From assembly GCF_947496075.1 (NCBI RefSeq), contig NZ_CANMBJ010000002.1, positions 744,001-808,000 of the forward strand: 64,000 nucleotides of DNA. Direction: 5' to 3'. The number at the start of each line of letters is the position of its first letter. Positions within the stretch are counted from its first letter, which is position 1. The position numbers were made by a program, and so were the translations under genes. This stretch comes from an uncultured Tateyamaria sp. GTDB lineage: Bacteria; Pseudomonadota; Alphaproteobacteria; Rhodobacterales; Rhodobacteraceae. Below are positions 1-8,258 of the stretch, piece after piece. The notes under the pieces are model-generated. The model was given only the letters and a program-made list of their open reading frames with translations, did no database searches and had not been told where the DNA came from.

Positions 1-413
1 TCTCGCCTGAGTGACGCAGACGGGTAATCGAAATCGAATGGCACGGTGGTCAGGTCGCCTGTAACGAGCGTGTCGCTGTCGAAGAATACAAACGGCTCGC
101 CTTCTGGCAAAGCCGTCAGCATCTCGATCTTGTTGCCATAGGGGTAGTGTGCGCCGAAATGCTGGTTCTGAAAGCTGACAATTTCTGCGCCGAGCGCTTG
201 CAAAGCCTCGCGCACATCGCCCGTCATACGAGGGTCTTTGGGCCATAGTGGCCCCGGCTGAGGTTCGGCTATCAGCACGCGTCCCGTGAAGTCAGGGCTT
301 TTGGCGCGCAAAGAGGCAACAAACAACAGCGCCTCGTAACCAAGCCGCCCGGATTGGCCTACAAGGGCAATGTTGAACGTGGGCGGTGCCGATGTCTTGG
401 GTTTGCGTGCCAT
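1..413 (-). CDS. Glycosyltransferase-like protein, N-terminal part (runs off the window)
   Basis: An open frame enters from the left edge; its ATG is at 413-411 on the minus strand, giving 137 visible residues with no stop. The visible part has an early hydrophobic beta strand (NIALVGQSGRL), a PYGNKIEML stretch near residue 91 and a FVFFDSDTL segment with an Asp-Ser-Asp at residues 112-114. That resembles the DxD nucleotide-sugar/metal site of GT-A glycosyltransferases. No signal peptide is visible and the Shine-Dalgarno is weak. The C-terminal half lies outside the window, so family and substrate cannot be fixed. Confidence 0.6.
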   Translation of the reverse strand, partial: MARKPKTSAPPTFNIALVGQSGRLGYEALLFVASLRAKSPDFTGRVLIAEPQPGPLWPKDPRMTGDVREALQALGAEIVSFQNQHFGAHYPYGNKIEMLTALPEGEPFVFFDSDTLVTGDLTTVPFDFDYPSASLRR

Positions 414-491
414 GTGCCTGTCGATATGCGTTTTCGCTATTTTGTCAGCACTATACGCGGCAGACGGGAACGGCAAAAGCCCCAGATCCGG

Positions 492-755
492 TCATTCTGG
501 GGGCGGATTCAAAAGATCGTAGAGTTTTTGCAGGCCGGTCAGGATCACAAAGGCGCCGACGGCCCAGATCAGCAGCTCGAACGGGGCGAAATCCGTACCG
601 CGCAGCCATTGACCGACCAGCCCGCCTTGGGGGCGCAGCGCATCCACGCCAAACAGCCCGTCACGCGGCCAAAGGCGCAGGTACCAGAACCGGGAGACAT
701 AGAACAGGATCGCCGCCGTTACTGCCGCGATGATCAGCCAGACGATGCGCTTCAT
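492..755 (-). CDS. Small membrane protein, last gene of the Rieske operon
   Basis: Protein of 87 residues, not recognised. It has an N-terminal hydrophobic helix (about residues 4-22) and a second one (about 60-77), with a short hydrophilic linker rich in Arg, Trp and Leu between them. Its ATG overlaps the stop of the upstream gene by four bases (752-755), implying translational coupling. It is the distal gene of a four-gene minus-strand operon built around a ferric-reductase/Rieske fusion, so a role as a small accessory membrane subunit is a reasonable inference, but nothing in the sequence proves it. Confidence 0.75.
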   Translation of the reverse strand: MKRIVWLIIAAVTAAILFYVSRFWYLRLWPRDGLFGVDALRPQGGLVGQWLRGTDFAPFELLIWAVGAFVILTGLQKLYDLLNPPPE

Positions 756-1507
756 TCTGTCACCTCGATCGTGTCCACGTCGATTTCCCAGATCAGCAGA
801 TCACCGTGCTTGGTGATCTCGCCCTCGGCAGTGATGAATTGGGCCACGTGGTCATAGGCTTCGCGCGGCAGGCGCGTGCCATCGGGGCCGACAACGAGGA
901 GGAACTCTTCGCCCAGCACAGGCTGGGTGGATACGAAAATGGGTGGCACGTCGCCCAGCAGGCACAGGTTGGCACAGGCCTTGTGCGCCAGCCCGCGCCC
1001 CGGGCGCATGGCGCCTGCAAGGCACTTGCCGTCGCAAATCTCGCCCGCCAGTTTCCAGCGGCCCTGCGGTTCGGGCGTGATGTCCGGGGCATCGCCCTCG
1101 GCCGCTTGTATTCCGTTTCGACCGCCGCGCAACTGCATCATGTAAAGATCACCGCGTTCCAGCACGATGCCGGACACCTGCGCAAGTTGGCCGTTGAGGG
1201 GCATGGCGCGGCCGTCGACACCGGATTTGCCGCCCGCTGTCATCATGAAACTGTCGCCGGGCTTGATCCGATCATTGCCCTCGGTCACGTGGATGACGGG
1301 ATAGGGCGTCATCTCGACCACGCCGGTGACGGTCTGGCGACCATAGTCGAAGCGGAAGGCACCGGGGCCGGGGTCGTCCTGTGCGGCACCCATCAGGAAA
1401 CCCGCACCTGCGAGGCCCGAAATCAACAGGATGCAGGCCGTCAGCAGGAATGTCCTCAAGGGGCCGGGGGCGGGCAGGTAGCCGACGAAAAATGGCTTCT
1501 CGCTCAT
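752..1507 (-). CDS. Membrane-anchored protein with cysteine-rich C-terminal segment, Rieske operon
   Basis: Protein of 251 residues starting at the ATG at 1507-1505, which overlaps the stop of the Rieske fusion gene by four bases. The same frame is open further upstream, but only inside that gene. It has one N-terminal transmembrane helix (about residues 18-37) followed by a long extracytoplasmic part. A clustered motif of the form CxxxC, then RPGRGLAHxACAxxC, then PPIFV lies in the second half; its Cys and His residues could bind metal or form disulfides. Function is not recognised. Placement between the electron-transfer fusion protein and a small membrane protein suggests a periplasmic partner of that redox system. 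Confidence 0.8.
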   Translation of the reverse strand: MSEKPFFVGYLPAPGPLRTFLLTACILLISGLAGAGFLMGAAQDDPGPGAFRFDYGRQTVTGVVEMTPYPVIHVTEGNDRIKPGDSFMMTAGGKSGVDGRAMPLNGQLAQVSGIVLERGDLYMMQLRGGRNGIQAAEGDAPDITPEPQGRWKLAGEICDGKCLAGAMRPGRGLAHKACANLCLLGDVPPIFVSTQPVLGEEFLLVVGPDGTRLPREAYDHVAQFITAEGEITKHGDLLIWEIDVDTIEVTE

Positions 1508-2577
1508 GTCGTGGCTCCTTCCTCGGGCAGGTCCGGCTCGGGTTCGGGCAGGGCAACCGGTTCCACATATGTGCCGGGGGGATTGGCGTCCGGGTGCACC
1601 TCGACCATGTCCCCCATCACGCGGATGCGGTAGGTGGGCACCTTTTCGGTGAACGGTGCGGGCGAGCGTCCATTGCGCACGTCGTATTGGAAGCCATGCC
1701 AGGGGCATGTGACCAGACAATCGATGATCTTGCCCTCGCCCAGCGGCCCGTTCTGGTGGGCACAGGCGTTGGAAATGGCGCTCAGCTTGCCCTCCATCAG
1801 GTAGACGGCAACACGGTCGCCGGTCGCAAGCTTGGCGATCTTGGCATAGCCTTCTTGGAAGTCGCCGACGTGCGCCACCTCGGCCCACGCACCATCCTTG
1901 GCCGCTGCCTCCGACCGTTCCTGCATCCATGCTGCCAGATGCAGGACGATGACAGCCCCTGCACCCAAGAGGAACAGCACCGTGAACACATGGTTCTGCT
2001 GATCCTGCAAAATGCCCAGGGACACATGCGCCGCGACCGAAAAATAGGCCGCATAGATCAGGTAGTGCAGCCGTTTCCACACCGGCGGCGTCAGGAACTT
2101 GAGCCAGAAGTCGTGGGATGTCGCAGCAAGGATCAGCAGGCAGACCAGCGCAAATATGCCAAATATTTCAAAAGGAAAGCCCGCGATCTGGCCAAAGCTG
2201 GAATTGGCATAGAGCAGGCCTACGTATTTGTCGGAACTGGAAAAAGCGAAATACCAGTTCAGGATGTAGCCCGCGTGCGTCAACGCCACGAAGGCTGTCA
2301 TCACCCCGAAATGCCGGCGATTGTAGAGCAGAGGCAGAAACCGCTTGTCCAGCCGCGCGGCAGGCCCGATGCACAGGATCACGGTCAACATGACAAAGGC
2401 GCAAGCGCCAAAGGCGCGGGCATTGTGGATCTGCGGGTTGATCGGCCACTCGTGGCTGAGCGCGCCGGGCGTGAGGTACAGAAACACCCAAAGAAACGCG
2501 GCGACACCCGCCAGCATCACGGCGTCATAGACCCACTTGTTGGGGTTCCACTGAACGGGGATATACTTGACGCTCAT
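1504..2577 (-). CDS. Ferric-reductase-like transmembrane protein fused to a Rieske [2Fe-2S] domain
   Basis: Protein of 357 residues. The first about 220 contain six or so membrane helices resembling the ferric-reductase/MsrQ-type heme-b family, with candidate heme ligands His101, His171 and His184. A soluble Rieske domain follows, with Cys272-x-His274 and Cys291-x-x-His294, the complete [2Fe-2S] ligand set (CAH...CPWH). The C-terminal tail is Pro/Glu-rich. The fusion implies electron flow between a membrane heme and a Rieske cluster; donor and acceptor are unknown. ATG at 2577-2575 overlaps the upstream gene by four bases, and its own stop overlaps the next gene in the same way. Domain call is firm; physiological role is inference. 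Confidence 0.88.
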   Translation of the reverse strand: MSVKYIPVQWNPNKWVYDAVMLAGVAAFLWVFLYLTPGALSHEWPINPQIHNARAFGACAFVMLTVILCIGPAARLDKRFLPLLYNRRHFGVMTAFVALTHAGYILNWYFAFSSSDKYVGLLYANSSFGQIAGFPFEIFGIFALVCLLILAATSHDFWLKFLTPPVWKRLHYLIYAAYFSVAAHVSLGILQDQQNHVFTVLFLLGAGAVIVLHLAAWMQERSEAAAKDGAWAEVAHVGDFQEGYAKIAKLATGDRVAVYLMEGKLSAISNACAHQNGPLGEGKIIDCLVTCPWHGFQYDVRNGRSPAPFTEKVPTYRIRVMGDMVEVHPDANPPGTYVEPVALPEPEPDLPEEGATT

Positions 2578-2945
2578 TGGCTTGCCCCTTCGGTCAATTG
2601 CACTGGGGCAATGTCAGCGGGCCAGGTCTGGCGCACGCTCAGGCCAGCAATGACAATGACCAAGATGCCGATGCTCATGGCGATGATCGCCAGACCATAG
2701 GAGGCACGCACCGGGCGATAGCGGTTGGCCCATGCGGCACGTTCGGTTTCAATCTGCCACCAACGCCACAGGACAATGGGCCAGATCAGCAGCACACCGG
2801 GGATCAGGAGCGGGCGGAAAACATAGGCCCCGCGCGCATCTTCATCAATTCGGTCGATCCCGATGGTCAGGAACACGGCGGCAACAAGTGCGCCGATCAT
2901 CCCCCATGTTTGCATCGCCATCACGAGGGCCTGTGCCACGTCCAT
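2574..2945 (-). CDS. Three-helix membrane protein, first gene of the Rieske operon
   Basis: Protein of 123 residues with hydrophobic helices at about residues 14-29, 43-61 and 85-105. Between the second and third lies a WRWWQIETERAAW stretch, a charged and aromatic cytoplasmic loop. No family is recognised. It is the promoter-proximal gene of the 2945-492 operon and its stop overlaps the ATG of the Rieske fusion by four bases. The 237-base gap to the divergent transporter gene at 3183 must hold the promoters of both units; no clear -35/-10 pair was identified there. Confidence 0.78.
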   Translation of the reverse strand: MDVAQALVMAMQTWGMIGALVAAVFLTIGIDRIDEDARGAYVFRPLLIPGVLLIWPIVLWRWWQIETERAAWANRYRPVRASYGLAIIAMSIGILVIVIAGLSVRQTWPADIAPVQLTEGASQ

Positions 2946-3017
2946 GGGGTGTCGTCCTTGCGTCAGTTCTGTCGTTCCGCACTGACCCTAACAAGCTGAT
3001 CCCGTTTGCCCCAAGCG

Positions 3018-3033
3018 CAAACTGCCGCTTTTG
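3018..3033. promoter_or_regulatory. Single AAACTGC-N3-TTTTG-type motif in divergent promoter region
   Basis: AAACTGC, three bases (CGC), then TTTTG lies between the Rieske operon and the ABC importer. The same motif is clustered four times at 25149-25258. One copy in a divergent intergenic region could be an operator or chance. Confidence 0.25.
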
Positions 3034-3182
3034 CCGGACAGAGCGAAATTGTGATCATAGTGCGCGGACCACCGCGCCCAAATTCATCGCGTAGGCGGGT
3101 TTGGACTGTAAGTCCGTGCCGGTTTGGGTCTATCACTTGGCCCATCTTCTGCGAAAATACCGCCAGAACAGGGAGCAAACTT

Positions 3183-4148
3183 ATGAAAAAACTCGCATTT
3201 GCCGCAACTTTGATGTTGGGCACCTCTGCCGCATCCATCGCCGCCGCCGAGTGTGGCGAAGTGTCGATCACGGAAATGGACTGGGCCTCGGCTGCTGTGG
3301 TCACCAATGTCGCCAAGTTCCTGCTTGAGCAGGGCTATGGCTGTTCCGTCACCGTAGTGCCCACGACCACCGTGCCTGCCATGGCATCCGTGGCAGAAAC
3401 GGGTGAACCCGACATCCTGACCGAGCTGTGGACCAGCTATACCGAGGTCTACGAAGACTTGCGCGGCGAGGGGAAACTGGTCGAGCTGTCCAAGGTCCTG
3501 TCCGATGGCGGCGTCGAGGCGTGGTGGATCCCGGACTACCTGGCCGAAGCGCATCCCGAGCTGAAAACGCTGGACGGCATCAAGGCCAACCCGCAGCTGG
3601 TCGGTGGCCGTTTCCACGATTGTCCGTCGGGCTGGGGTTGCGACGTCACCAACCACAACAACTTCAAGGCCGCCGGGCTGGCGGACTCGGGCGTCGAACG
3701 CTTCCAGCACGGCTCGGGCGAAACGCTCGCCACCGCAATTGCGGCAGCCTACGAAGCCAAAGAACCTTGGTTCGGCTACTACTGGGCACCCACATCCGTG
3801 CTTGGCAAATATCCGATGGTGCAGGTGGAAATGCCCGCCTATGACGCTGAAACACACACTTGCAACGGTCTGGAAGACTGCGCCACACCCGGCCTGTCCG
3901 CCTATCCGGTGTCCAACGTGGTGACGGCCGCGACGCAAGCCTTTGTTGACCGTGAACCCGACGCTGCGGCGCTGATGGGCAATGTCACCTTCACGAACGC
4001 CCAGATGGGCGAGGTGCTGGCGTGGCAGGAAGCCAACGAAGCCTCGAACGAAGAGGCCGCCGTGTACTTCTTGACGACCTACAAGGATGTCTGGGGTGGT
4101 TGGCTGAACGACGAGGCGCGCGGCAACCTGTCGGCTTTGCTGCAATAA
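3183..4148 (+). CDS. Glycine betaine/proline-type ABC transporter substrate-binding protein
   Basis: Protein of 321 residues from the ATG at 3183, with a clear Sec signal peptide (MKKLAFAATLMLG...ASIAAA) and a mature periplasmic part. The beginning of the mature protein (ITEMDWASAAV), the TELWTSY segment and the WWIPDYL / GYYWAPTSVLGKY segments resemble the OpuAC/ProX family, where Trp and Tyr side chains cage a quaternary ammonium group. Four cysteines in the middle region (DCPSGWGCD and TCNGLEDC) may form disulfides. It is followed by permease and ATPase genes, completing an importer for a compatible solute or related amine. The exact substrate cannot be read from sequence. Confidence 0.88.
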   Translation: MKKLAFAATLMLGTSAASIAAAECGEVSITEMDWASAAVVTNVAKFLLEQGYGCSVTVVPTTTVPAMASVAETGEPDILTELWTSYTEVYEDLRGEGKLVELSKVLSDGGVEAWWIPDYLAEAHPELKTLDGIKANPQLVGGRFHDCPSGWGCDVTNHNNFKAAGLADSGVERFQHGSGETLATAIAAAYEAKEPWFGYYWAPTSVLGKYPMVQVEMPAYDAETHTCNGLEDCATPGLSAYPVSNVVTAATQAFVDREPDAAALMGNVTFTNAQMGEVLAWQEANEASNEEAAVYFLTTYKDVWGGWLNDEARGNLSALLQ

Positions 4149-4153
4149 GCTAA

Positions 4154-4199
4154 GGCGCCGGGGTTCGCCTCGGCGCAACCTTCGCCCCCTTTTGGGCGC
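4154..4199 (+). terminator. Intercistronic hairpins between binding protein and permease genes
   Basis: Two GC-rich inverted repeats lie here: GGCGCCG with CGGCGC (4154-4176) and CGCCC with GGGCG (4184-4199). Neither is followed by a T-run. Such structures after a binding-protein gene commonly protect its mRNA and lower readthrough, keeping the binding protein in excess over the membrane subunits. Confidence 0.5.
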
Positions 4200-4223
4200 A
4201 AGATCAAGAAACTGGGGAACGAC

Positions 4224-5258
4224 ATGGCAGCCTATGATGGCATCTTCGACGGCCTTGGCCTGCGGGATTGGTGCGACGTGGGCAAGGAAGATGCGCCCAT
4301 GTCCATGGCGCAACTTCTGGCCCAGAGTGGCGGCGGCGGCGCAGTGGCAGAGGAGGGTGGTTTGCCGTTTCCATCCCTCGACGTGCTGCACGAGGCCTGC
4401 GGGCGCATCGGCCAGACCCGCGACTTGACGGCCGGTATCGAGCGGGGGTTCCTGTCGATCCGGTCCGAGCTGAAATTCGTCCTCGACCCCATCACGCAGC
4501 CGCTGAGCTGGATGCTCGACGGCACGCTTTGGGTGTTCCAATCCGCACCCTGGTGGGTGATGATTCCCGCGCTGTTGCTGATCACATGGCTGGTCAGCCG
4601 CTCGAAATCCGTGACCGCTTTCGTGGCCCTCGTCCTGCTGTTTTTCGGCTTCATCGACCACTACGAGGTCGCGATGCAGACCCTCGCCATCGTGTTCGTC
4701 TGTACCGGGCTTTCTGTCCTGCTTGGCGTGCCCATCGGCATCGGCATGTCCAAATCGGACACGGCGCAGCGCACCATCGTGCCCATCCTCGACCTGCTGC
4801 AAACACTGCCCACCTTCGTCTACCTGATCCCGCTAATCTTCCTGTTTTCCGTCACGGAATCAAAGCTCTACGGCATCGCCATCATACTCTACGCCATCGT
4901 GCCGGTCATCCGCCTGACTGATCTTGGCATCCGCTTGGTGGACCGCGACGTGATCGAGGCTGCCAACGCCTTTGGCCTGACCGCATGGCAAAAACTCAGC
5001 CGGGTTGAGCTGCCATTGGCGCTGCCCAACATCATGGCGGGCGTGAACCAGACGATCATGATGAGCCTTGCGATGGTGGTGATTGCCTCGCTTGTCTCGG
5101 CCCCTGGCCTCGGTGTGCTGGTCCTGCGGGGCATCCGCAACCTCGAACTGGGCGTGGGTATTGTCGCGGGCTTGGGCATCGTGCTGCTGGCCGTGATCCT
5201 TGATCGCGTGTCCAAGGCCGCGCTCGCCCGTGTCGACACCGGACGCAAGGAACGCTGA
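4224..5258 (+). CDS. Glycine betaine/proline-type ABC transporter permease
   Basis: Protein of 344 residues from ATG 4224. After a roughly 110-residue N-terminal extension it has a core of membrane helices and the inner-membrane-component signature EAANAFGLTAWQKLSRVELPLALPNI near residues 237-264, which contacts the ATPase. This matches ProW/OpuAB permeases. It lies between the binding-protein and ATPase genes; its stop is one base before the ATPase ATG, so they should be co-translated. The extension is longer than in short OpuAB proteins but within the range of ProW. Confidence 0.88.
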   Translation: MAAYDGIFDGLGLRDWCDVGKEDAPMSMAQLLAQSGGGGAVAEEGGLPFPSLDVLHEACGRIGQTRDLTAGIERGFLSIRSELKFVLDPITQPLSWMLDGTLWVFQSAPWWVMIPALLLITWLVSRSKSVTAFVALVLLFFGFIDHYEVAMQTLAIVFVCTGLSVLLGVPIGIGMSKSDTAQRTIVPILDLLQTLPTFVYLIPLIFLFSVTESKLYGIAIILYAIVPVIRLTDLGIRLVDRDVIEAANAFGLTAWQKLSRVELPLALPNIMAGVNQTIMMSLAMVVIASLVSAPGLGVLVLRGIRNLELGVGIVAGLGIVLLAVILDRVSKAALARVDTGRKER

Positions 5259-5259
5259 C

Positions 5260-6285
5260 ATGACTGCAAAAGTGTCCCTGCGCGGACTGTACAAGATCTT
5301 TGGGCCCGATGACACGGCGATGGTGCCCCATGTCCAAGCGGGTATGGACAAGACAACCTTGCTGGAAAAGCACAAACATGTGCTGGGTCTGCGGGACATC
5401 AACGTGGATATGCAGCCGGGTGAGATCACGGTCATCATGGGCTTGTCTGGCTCTGGCAAGTCCACCCTGATCCGGCACCTCAATCGTCTGATTGACCCAT
5501 CGGCGGGCGAAATCCTCGTCGATGGGCAGGACGTGATGAAGATGGGGCAGGCGGCCCTGCGGACCCTGCGGCAGAAACAGATGTCGATGGTGTTTCAGAA
5601 ATTCGCGCTGCTGCCGCACAAGACCGTGCTGGAAAACGCGCAACTGCCGCTGAGTGTGCAGGGGGCGGACAAGGCGACCTGCGATGCCGAAGGGCGCAAA
5701 TGGCTGGCACGCGTGGGGCTTGAAGGGTTCGAAGATCGCTATCCCGCGCAACTGTCGGGTGGGATGCAGCAACGGGTTGGCATCGCCCGTGCGCTCACCG
5801 CCAACACCGATATCATGCTGATGGACGAGGCGTTCTCGGCCCTTGACCCGCTGATCCGCACCGACATGCAGAACCTGCTGCTTGAACTGCAAAAGGAACT
5901 GCACAAGACCATCGTCTTCATCACCCACGATCTGGATGAGGCGCTGAAACTGGCCGACCACCTCGTGATCCTCAAGGACGGCGCGGTGGTGCAACAGGGC
6001 GAACCGCAGGGCATTTTGCTTGCGCCCTCAGACCCTTACATCGAAGACTTCGTCAGCGACATCAACCGCGCCCGCGTGCTGCGTGTCCGGTCGGTGATGA
6101 AACCCATCCAAAGCGACAACTTCGACGGAGAGGTCGAGGCCTCCCGCAACCTCGAAGATATGATCGCGCTGACGGGTGGGGATACCAACCACGTCTACAA
6201 AGTGACGGATGGAGGCGAGGTTGTCGGTCAGCTCGACATGAAGGACCTGGTCAAGGCGCTCGTGCCGCGCGTGTCTGGGTCATAG
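5260..6285 (+). CDS. Glycine betaine/proline-type ABC transporter ATP-binding protein
   Basis: Protein of 341 residues. The ATG at 5260, directly after the permease stop, is preferred over an in-frame upstream start inside the permease gene. It has Walker A (GLSGSGKST), Q-loop (FQKFALLPH), signature (LSGGMQQR), Walker B (IMLMDEA) and H-loop (ITHD) motifs in the correct order, followed by a C-terminal regulatory region of the CBS-like kind found in ProV/OpuAA. An insert of about 20 residues before the Walker A region (TAMVPHVQAGMDKTTLLEK) is also typical of ProV. It energises uptake by the preceding permease. Confidence 0.9.
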   Translation: MTAKVSLRGLYKIFGPDDTAMVPHVQAGMDKTTLLEKHKHVLGLRDINVDMQPGEITVIMGLSGSGKSTLIRHLNRLIDPSAGEILVDGQDVMKMGQAALRTLRQKQMSMVFQKFALLPHKTVLENAQLPLSVQGADKATCDAEGRKWLARVGLEGFEDRYPAQLSGGMQQRVGIARALTANTDIMLMDEAFSALDPLIRTDMQNLLLELQKELHKTIVFITHDLDEALKLADHLVILKDGAVVQQGEPQGILLAPSDPYIEDFVSDINRARVLRVRSVMKPIQSDNFDGEVEASRNLEDMIALTGGDTNHVYKVTDGGEVVGQLDMKDLVKALVPRVSGS

Positions 6286-6305
6286 CGGGCGGCTTAGGGT
6301 TTGAA

Positions 6306-6345
6306 TGGTGGGCGACCTTGGAATCGAACCAGGCGTGCGTCTCCG
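6306..6345 (-). repeat. Duplicated 3' half of tRNA-Tyr (candidate attachment-site scar)
   Basis: These 40 bases match 8069-8108, the 3' part of the intact tRNA-Tyr gene (CCA end, acceptor strand, T-arm and part of the variable arm), with one mismatch (T at 6318, C at 8081). Both copies have the same orientation, as expected for attL/attR after site-specific integration into a tRNA 3' end. The remainder of a tRNA is absent here. Confidence 0.85.
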
Positions 6346-6519
6346 GCAGGTGAGGCACCCGAAATGCTTTTGAAACTGCAAGCGCACAAACAGCGCCAGT
6401 CTATATCAAAAGTATAGAGATGAATTTGTGTTGGCACATTTGAATGCAACTCTTGTTCAGTTTGGGTGGATTTTACTAAGGATACTGTTATGCAAAACAG
6501 CTAATTCGAGGGCGGGGAT
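6346..6519. other. AT-rich spacer between tRNA scar and pentapeptide gene
   Basis: No gene is seen. Base composition becomes clearly more AT-rich than in the flanking chromosome just after the tRNA scar, marking the edge of the inserted segment. The promoter of the pentapeptide gene presumably lies here; no convincing hexamer pair was picked out. Confidence 0.5.
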
Positions 6520-7833
6520 TTGGATAAGAAAGAGACATCAGATTTGTTTCTAAAGGGCAGGGAGGCTTGGATTCGTTGGGCTGGCGATATGACACACTCT
6601 CGCCCTGCGACATCAAACACATCGTACCAAAAGTGGAAGCGGGATGCTCGAGTGGAATTTGAAAATTTTTCATTCGCTGCGGACTTTGTTCTTGGTGCAT
6701 ACGGTTTCCCTGGTGACGTAACATTCAGAAATTGCCGTTTTGCAGGAGAAATAGAGTTGCCGTCGCTGGAATCTCGTCACCACTGGACTTTCCAACAATG
6801 TGGGTTCCAAAGTGGGATAAAAACACAGCAAGGTACAGTGAACCAGGCGCTCACTTTCAGTCATTGTACCTTTTCGACGCCAAAGAAAATGAGTCCATTA
6901 GTTTTGGATGACACCTCATTTTCGAATTCGGTTGTGATCAACTATTCAAATGTTGCGTCAATTAGCTTAAAAAAGGCAATTTTTAGCCAGGGGATAGATA
7001 TCTCCTATTTAAGCTGCGGCCGTGCAGACTTTTCGGGTTCACACATCAATCACAGATCGAGTTTCTTAAGGTTTACAATCCGATCAACATCCAACTTTTG
7101 GGGAGCGAGGCTAGCTGGTGTCAAGTTTGAAGAATCCAAGCTTCATCTCGCAAGATTCCAATCGGCTGACATCTCAGGCGCAAGGTTTCACAAGACGTCA
7201 CTTATCGATGCCAATTTTACAGGTGCGACTTTTGATCAAGGCACGTCTCTGGAAAACTCAAAGGTGCAAGGTTGTGTAATTTCGCGTATCGACTTGGACA
7301 CGATGGACAACTTCGGAGGTTTAACCGTCGGAGCGCGAATGTCGATGAGTATTTCCGACGATACTGCAGATCTAAGGCAAAGCTACTCTGGCTTTTTTGG
7401 AACTTTGCATACTCTGTCACTGTTTGTGTTCTGTTTCCCCTATCTGTGGTTTCTACTGCAACGCTGGTACGAAGCCAATCTGGCAGTGGATATCAAAGTG
7501 ACAAAGGTGCCGCTTTGGCAAGCATTCGTCCGATATGTGTACTCGGGAGGAGAAGCTTGGAGGACCGCGGCTGAGGTGAGCTTGTCGTTCTATGTTTTCT
7601 TAGCAGCGCTGTTGTTAAACGGACTGCGGGTCGCACTGCTTCTAAAGACCAAGCAACTTGAGCGAGTTGAGGAAGTCACCGGCGTTCCAGCTCGTTTCAG
7701 CCTCAATGATAAGACTTGGTTTGGCCTGAGGTGGCGCCATCTTGCAGCAATGATGACTGGCGTCAGCATACTCTTTGTCCTGATCACACTCTACAACACC
7801 TATAACTTTTCTCGAATAGGCGTTCCAGTCTGA
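6520..7833 (+). CDS. Pentapeptide-repeat protein with C-terminal transmembrane helices
   Basis: Protein of 437 residues starting at a TTG (6520) preceded by a GAGGGCGGGG ribosome site. Residues about 45-270 form degenerate A(D/N)LxF-type pentapeptide repeats (for example FRNCRFAG, ADFSGSHIN, ANFTGATFDQGT), expected to fold as a right-handed quadrilateral helix. The last about 150 residues hold three hydrophobic helices (near 300-318, 360-378 and 408-424), so the repeat domain is membrane-anchored. A hand count of bases 6661-6720 gives 45% GC against 62% for 5221-5280, and the gene lies between two copies of a tRNA-Tyr 3' end, so it was probably acquired horizontally. Function is unknown. Confidence 0.82.
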   Translation: MDKKETSDLFLKGREAWIRWAGDMTHSRPATSNTSYQKWKRDARVEFENFSFAADFVLGAYGFPGDVTFRNCRFAGEIELPSLESRHHWTFQQCGFQSGIKTQQGTVNQALTFSHCTFSTPKKMSPLVLDDTSFSNSVVINYSNVASISLKKAIFSQGIDISYLSCGRADFSGSHINHRSSFLRFTIRSTSNFWGARLAGVKFEESKLHLARFQSADISGARFHKTSLIDANFTGATFDQGTSLENSKVQGCVISRIDLDTMDNFGGLTVGARMSMSISDDTADLRQSYSGFFGTLHTLSLFVFCFPYLWFLLQRWYEANLAVDIKVTKVPLWQAFVRYVYSGGEAWRTAAEVSLSFYVFLAALLLNGLRVALLLKTKQLERVEEVTGVPARFSLNDKTWFGLRWRHLAAMMTGVSILFVLITLYNTYNFSRIGVPV

Positions 7834-8068
7834 GGGTTTGTTGCTTAGTCAACGCTTCGAAGACCGGTAGGAAACATGCAGAAACGGTCTGCTGATCTTC
7901 AAAGCGGGGTTCGGCTTGAGCTGCAACAAACGGCTCATCTTTGCTCTGTCTGAGAGCATCTGAGGAGTGAGGGGTTGCGCCTATTCGACCTGTAAACGAT
8001 TTGTAAACCGTCAAGTCAGAGGGCAGCCTTGGGCATGCATAAGGGTGCTTAAGTGTCTGAGTTTATAG
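7834..8068. other. Gene-free AT-rich segment between pentapeptide gene and tRNA-Tyr
   Basis: No convincing coding frame is seen; short minus-strand frames lack ribosome sites and family resemblance. The segment completes the low-GC insert that begins at 6346. No integrase remnant could be recognised. Confidence 0.45.
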
Positions 8069-8108
8069 TGGTGGGCGACCCTGGAATCGAACCAGGCGTG
8101 CGTCTCCG
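8069..8108 (-). repeat. tRNA-Tyr-internal copy of the 40-bp direct repeat
   Basis: This is the second copy of the 40-base repeat found at 6306-6345 (39 of 40 identical). It lies inside the intact tRNA gene, so the inserted DNA sits downstream of the tRNA 3' end, the usual geometry for tyrosine-recombinase islands. Confidence 0.85.
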
Positions 8109-8152
8109 CGAGGGAGTTACAGTCCCCTGCCACACCTTGCGGCCTGTCGCCC
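8069..8152 (-). tRNA. tRNA-Tyr (GTA anticodon)
   Basis: Read on the minus strand the 84 bases form a class II tRNA: acceptor stem GGGCGAC/GTCGCCC, an anticodon loop CTGTAAC containing GTA, a long variable arm, and a T-arm CCTGG-TTCGATT-CCAGG, with the CCA end encoded. The GTA anticodon reads Tyr codons. Its 3' 40 bases are duplicated at 6306-6345. Confidence 0.95.
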
Positions 8153-8258
8153 ACTACGCCATTAGGGCCTGAACCCCGGTGGCGTGAGCGCGTGATTACC
8201 GGGACGTATATCAAGGGTCAAGGCACAAAATCAGACCCCAAGGGCCAAAGGTGCAAAG

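Noticed and set aside
1508-2080. N-terminal extension of the Cys-rich protein to 442 residues
   Set aside because: The extension reads through the Rieske gene in another frame; the ATG at 1507 has a four-base overlap typical of the operon and is followed by the membrane anchor.
3084-4802. Long minus-strand open frame (572 codons) over the transporter genes
   Set aside because: It lies opposite the binding-protein and permease genes, which have signal peptide, family motifs and ribosome sites; its translation has no recognisable domain and is typical of antisense frames in high-GC DNA.
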